Positions 59,419 to 64,000 of a DNA stretch of 64,000 nucleotides are shown in pieces. The stretch spans positions 1,949,501 to 2,013,500 of the forward strand of contig NC_063074.1 of the NCBI RefSeq assembly GCF_022605165.1. The letters are read 5' to 3'. The first letter of the stretch is position 1. Each line of letters begins with the position of its first letter. The position numbers were made by a program, and so were the translations under genes. The notes beneath the pieces were generated by a model, which saw only the letters and a list, made by a program, of their open reading frames with translations, had not been told where the DNA came from and made no database searches. The DNA comes from Purpureocillium takamizusanense (Eukaryota > Ascomycota > Sordariomycetes > Hypocreales > Ophiocordycipitaceae).

Positions 59419-60945
59419 ATGGCGTTCACGATGCTTTCCCGCAGGGCAGCCGCGGCATTGCTGGCCGTGTGCCTGCTGGCGGCTTGTGTTGTTGCTGCGG
59501 CGGTGCCGTCGGCCGCAGTGGTTGAGAGTCTGAGTCTCGAGGAGCTTGACGAGCAGCTTCAGGTACGGAATCTCCATCATCCCCCCCCCTTTCCGGCCTT
59601 GCCATGATCGCCTCGGTGTCGATCCGTCATCTCAAACGACAGCAGCAGCTGACTTGCGGTGGTGGTTGACCACCCCATAATACAGACATGCCCCATCGTC
59701 AAGGAGCTCAACGCCGCGAAGCACGCACACCACGCCGCGCAGCCCTCGTCGCTGACGACGCGCCTCTTCGCCGTCCTCTTCCCGAGCTCCCGCCCGGCCG
59801 TCAACGCGCTCCTCGCGACGCTCTACATCTCGGGCCCGCCCAACTTCCTTCTCGCCCTGTGCCCGACCAACATCGACCCGGCGTCGCTGAGCGTCATGGT
59901 GGCCTTTGCCGTCGGCGGCTTGCTCGGCGACACGCTCTTCCATCTGCTGCCCGAGATCTTCCTTGGCGAGGACGAGTCGGAGCGCGCGCGCTTCGTCCTC
60001 GTCGAGCCTAACCGCAACCTCGTGCTGGGGCTCGGCATATTGGTTGGCTTCATGACGTTTGTGGCCATGGACAAGGGGCTGAGGATTGCGACGGGCGGTC
60101 AGGGCCACGACCATGGGCACGCGCACGGCAACAACAAGGAGGAGACCTCTGTGGTAAAGGCGACAGGCACGGACGCAGGCAACGGCTCGGCCAAGTCCAG
60201 GAAGAAGGCCACAAAGGAGACGTCCGAGACGAGCAGTAAAGATCTCGCGGAGCACAAGGAGGTGAATCCAAGTGTCAAGCTGGGCGGCTATCTTAACCTC
60301 ATGTATGTCCCAGGGCCACCTACCTCAACCATCCTAGGTCCCACTCCTCTAAACGTCTCGTTTACTGACCAGCGCTCTGCAGCGCCGACTTTACGCACAA
60401 CATTACCGATGGACTCGCCATGTCGGCCAGCTTCTACGCCTCACCCACCATTGGCGCCACCACAACCGTGGCTGTCTTCTTCCACGAGATTCCTCACGAG
60501 GTCGGCGACTTTGCCCTGCTCGTGCAGTCTGGCTTCTCCAAGCGCGCAGCCATGGCATCGCAGTTTGTCACCGCGATTGGCGCCTTGCTGGGGACACTGA
60601 TTGGCATCGCAGTCCAGGAGCTCGGCGGTGGCGCATCTACGTCAGAGGTCTCGATGCCGCGCAATGCCGGCCTCTGGGGGACGAGTCTGGTGAGTAACAC
60701 CACTGCAATCCCCCCCCCACTCTCACCACATGAGCGGTCCTCTGACGCATGAAACGCAGACCTGGGGCGACATGCTGCTCCCCTTCACCGCTGGTACCTT
60801 CCTGTACGTCGGCACCGTGGCGGTGATCCCCGAGCTGCTGGAGACGGGGCCGAACAAGGCGGCGGAGCTTCGCAAGACCCTCGTGCAGTTCACCGCCGTC
60901 GCGGTGGGCGCTGGTGTGATGCTGTACATTTCGTGGCATGACTGA
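59419..60945 (+). CDS. ZIP zinc transporter, KE4/Yke4 type
   Basis: Four exons: 59419-59562, 59686-60302, 60383-60689 and 60760-60945, encoding 417 aa. Joins: QLQTCPIVKEL; NLIADFTHNITDG; WGTSLTWGDML. It moves zinc across internal membranes; the animal KE4 (SLC39A7) and yeast Yke4 act in the ER/Golgi. Signal peptide 1-29; membrane helices with GGLLGDTLFHLLPE (127-138); His-rich loop HDHGHAH (189-195); helix IV metal motif HNITDG (259-264); helix V HEIPHE (288-293). These are the defining LIV-1 subfamily binding residues, all intact. The lysine/serine-rich cytosolic loop at 199-240 is moderately long. An alternative ATG 12 nt downstream (Met5) would make little difference. Confidence 0.94.
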
Positions 60946-63788
60946 TGGAGCCCCCATTGCTTATCGCGTGTGCCTCAACACAACGTCGCGAGCGAGCCAC
61001 GGACGTCGCCGCCCTGCTCTTAGGCATGCTACGTCCTCTGTCCCTCCGGGCATTGGCGGCGAGACGTTATAGATAGTACTATTTGGCGACGGCCATGGCA
61101 TGGAAATAGGCGCCGGCTGGAGTGGTGTGGCGGTTGGATGGTTGCCAACGGGTCAGTCGCATAACATGCATTGGCGTAAGGGTTCGACGAGAGCAGTTGA
61201 CGATGGGCTGCACCTCGTGGAGATTATTAGACAGCGCATGTTGGGTGAACTCTAACATGTCAAAGCGGCGTAGGCATCTATCTTTTAAGCCCCAGGTTGA
61301 GCGTGGGTTGACGGGAGACGAGGGGCCCGAGAAAAATAAACTATTATTAAGACAGGGTTTTATACGTTATGGGCAACGACTTTTTTCTATATGGAAAGAG
61401 CGAAATGCTATACTAGGACGTACGTTTGACGGAATAATTTCCGGCTGGCTACATAATCTGCCGACGGCGGAACAGATTCCACACTTGCCTTAGGATATCG
61501 GGTAGCCTCCTGGAGGTTTTTATGCCCGTTCCCTGCGGTCGGCGATGCCTTCGACTTCAAACAACGGAGAAAGTACCACTCGTACGTCGTAGGCGAGATA
61601 CTTCTCTTAGGTAGCTGGTCGGGTTCTCAGTGAGTTTAGGACCCAAGATGCCGAGGCCGTGGCGACAATGCGGTCACACATATGTTGTATGGATCACAGG
61701 CTATCGCCAAGCACATATCGAGTTCTCACCCTCGGAGCAATTGACGAGTTGCTTGCGTAGACGGGAGGAGAGGTGGCGACAGCAAAGGGTTAAAGTCTTT
61801 TCCCTACCCTACTTGCCTACATAACATTACACCAGAAGGTGGTTACTAGAACGGGTTTGCCGGAACATGCCACTAATTTAACGTCCCCCGAGTTGACATA
61901 CATGGACAGTGCGGAAGCGAGGGTAGCATGGGGAGAGCCCATCATGGCTGGAAGTGGATGCATCTGCTGTTGCGGCACAGGCCGCATGCTGTTGGAGACG
62001 CCAACGATTGGCCAGATGGTGTGGAAAGGCACTTGGCCCAGGGGAGCGAGGCGAGGCAGCGAGCGGTTGCAGAAATTCAGGGTCCAGTTGGGGGGACACA
62101 CCAATGGTTTTGCGTGAACCAGCCGCCCAAGCTTTCTGGCGGGAGGGACCAGCCGCTTGCTGGAGCGTGTCCCTGCGCTCGACCGCGACCCAAGCAGATG
62201 CCGGAGCTTGGGGGGGCCGTCCCAAGCGTCCCTCTGAGTCAAGGGGGTTCCCATCGGGAGCCCACGCTATCCCAGAGACGGAGATCGGCTGGCATCTCGT
62301 GCGTTGAGCTCTGTGGATTCATGGCCGGCACAACATGCTCACGGTGCTCCAGTCGCCCTGCATGGGCTCCACGGCCCCATCATCAGCCTGAACTGTGTTG
62401 CTTTCCACCTGTCTCGAGGTTGTTGCACGGCGCGACATCAGGCTCGCGTGCGTCTTCATGCGCCACGACAACATCGTGAACGCTCATCGTCGTGCCCCTT
62501 GCCCATGGCGCTAGGGCTGAGGCGGCATCCATCCAGCCCTCAGGAGGCATCGCACAAGACGTGCAGCACCGTGGCTGTTTGGTTGGCCGAAAGACGAGCC
62601 GCATCGCAAGCACGCAGCTTTTGGAGGGAGGGGGGGTGGTAGGGCGTGTTCCTGCAACGCCCTCCCTCCTCGAGCACAGGCTGGAGATGCAAGTATCGGT
62701 ACTGTACCAGGGTTGCAAGCCATCGCGATGGCGCGGCTGCTGGCGCTGGCGCACAGGTGGAGGTTGCTCATGGAGGTTATTGCCTGGTGGTGGGTAGCTC
62801 AGATGGGGCCAAAGTTTTTTTTTCTGGTCGGCTGACAAGCCAGCCATCTTGGTTCCCGTTGCGATTCTCATCAACTACAGCCGTTATCGGACACGGTAGC
62901 ACCTGTGCACCGCCGGCGGGCAATCCGAAAGGCATTGCGGCCACAGCTGACGCGAGAGCATGAAACCAACCCACAATGGCTTGACCATGTGATGCAGCAA
63001 GTACGTTCGACACGAGGAGAGGAGCCGTAGCGGTGAGGTTCTCTTCTCACAAGTAGGCCTTTGACGGGCATCCACGGACGACGAAAATGTTCCGGTCACG
63101 ATGATTCTCGTGCACTGTATCCCATGGGCGCCGCCGCCGCCGAGGAGACGGACAAAATCGCACCGGTTGCCAGCTCATCAGTTATGGCACCTGGTGGAGG
63201 GTAGTTTGGCTGCGGCGACAATGTACAAGATGCCACAATGAGCTCCCCGCATTCTGGCGGACGCCTGCTAAAAGCGTGCAGCGTTCCTTAGCACGAGATT
63301 CCCCAGGTTCCACGGCTCGGAATGGTGTTCTTTGTCGAAGCAGGGGTCTTCGTCCCGTATCGGGTCCCTGGGTCCCTCTGGCACTATACCCAGATGTCAA
63401 TCTTGCGTGGAGCTTGTTGTTTTGGGCTTCGGCTTCCACGCCCACACGGCCCTAGCCCTCCTTGTGTCCGTGCCCGGTAGGAGGCCATGGTCGAGTGGCG
63501 CCGCCGCTTCAGGCACCGAAGCCAAGGTGGAAGGCGAGAAAGAAGCCAGTGTGAAGATATTTCCGGCCAACTTCCGATCCACAGCCGTTGAGGCCGACGA
63601 CGACCCTGCCCACCGCCGGTCTCGACCGCAGTCCTCGCGGGGCAGCCGTGTTGGTCGCCGGTCGTGGTTGGGGGGGGGGTTTGATGACATGCAATGGAGA
63701 AGCGCGCTCTCCAGGCGGATACGCCGCCGCGCATACGCCTTCTCGGCGACCCAGGGGCACATTCACGACAGTTCGCGTAATGCTATCA
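60946..63788. other. Intergenic with a possible AT-rich relic
   Basis: No intact gene. 61254-61493 is AT-rich but stays open on the plus strand to a stop, with a polar reading (GFIRYGQRLFSIWKERNAIL) that could be a decayed mobile-element tail; I cannot assign it. The rest is GC-moderate with overlapping frames on both strands and no domains. Confidence 0.4.
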
Positions 63789-64000
63789 CTAGACCGGGTG
63801 GAGGACGTGGAGGCCGACCGGCCAGCCGAGCAGGGAGCGCGGAAACTCGGGGGGGTCCAGGGCGCGGTCCTGGACGGTCGAGGCCATCGTGACGGTGAGA
63901 TGTGGCCGCTCGGAGCGGCGGCGGCAGGTGAAGCCAAAGGGGTCGGTCAGCAGTATCAGTCGCAGTTTGGCTTGGTGATACGAAGTAGCGCTCCCACCCT
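63789..64000 (-). CDS. 3' end of an unidentified gene, cut by window edge
   Basis: On the minus strand one frame is open from the window edge to a TAG at 63789-63791, giving 70 residues that read like protein: KLRLILLTDPFGFTCRRRSE, then a Pro/Leu-rich end LGWPVGLHVLHPV. I do not recognise the family, and the start lies outside the window. Longer overlapping frames on both strands here are low-complexity. An accidental open frame is possible given the short length. Confidence 0.35.
   Translation of the reverse strand, partial: GGSATSYHQAKLRLILLTDPFGFTCRRRSERPHLTVTMASTVQDRALDPPEFPRSLLGWPVGLHVLHPV

Noticed and set aside
1..64000. CRISPR arrays, rRNA genes, prophage or insertion sequences
   Set aside because: No regularly spaced repeats, no rRNA signature sequences and no transposase with terminal repeats were seen. 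The genome is fungal.

Overview
The window is a stretch of nuclear chromosome from a filamentous ascomycete (Pezizomycotina), most likely a sordariomycete of the Hypocreales type. The evidence is short introns (about 50-140 nt) with GTRNGY-like donors, CTAAC-like branch sites and YAG acceptors; well-spaced genes on both strands; about 55% GC genic DNA broken by a few AT-rich patches; and a gene set typical of moulds (GPI-anchored GH17 glucanase, homeobox/C2H2 regulator, bZIP/DUF3425 factor, hamartin, Csf1). I see no rRNA, CRISPR array, operon or intact transposon.

Left third (1-24 kb): a small hypothetical protein (954-1301); a coding stretch interrupted by in-frame stops (about 1970-3623); a Dal5-type MFS permease (3781-5929, minus); a FlbE-like developmental protein (6906-7778, minus); a 1216-residue homeobox/C2H2 regulator (9607-13384, minus) whose C-terminal half is four tandem repeats; a gene-poor, partly AT-rich stretch (13.4-21.5 kb) holding a GNAT acetyltransferase (16719-17540, minus) and an intron-containing tRNA-Pro(CGG) (18673-18774); and methylenetetrahydrofolate reductase (21511-23357).

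Middle (24-46 kb): conserved housekeeping genes. These are an RBM26/27-type RNA-binding protein (24827-27204, minus), elongation factor 2 (28130-30931, minus), the very large bridge-like lipid transfer protein Csf1 (32363-41984, minus), a divergently transcribed TMEM184/Hfl1 vacuolar membrane protein (42725-44524, plus), and a bZIP/DUF3425 factor (44953-46171, minus).

Right part (47-64 kb): a probable GPI-anchored secreted protein (47007-47759, minus), a DJ-1/PfpI protein (48624-49656, minus) divergent from hamartin/TSC1 (51020-54264, plus), a GPI-anchored GH17 glucanase (56992-58449), a KE4-type ZIP zinc transporter (59419-60945), and the 3' end of a gene entering from the right edge (63789-64000, minus).

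Exon joins were worked out by hand from splice signals and reading-frame continuity; every multi-exon model sums to a whole number of codons. The genes do not form one pathway, but several bear on growth control and endolysosomal membranes (TSC1, Hfl1, Csf1) or on development (FlbE-like, homeobox factor). The most notable observations are the four-fold repeat in the homeobox protein, the gene with two in-frame TAG codons, the Csf1/Hfl1 divergent pair with an overlapping upstream ORF, and the 8-nt and 18-nt terminal coding exons of EF2.
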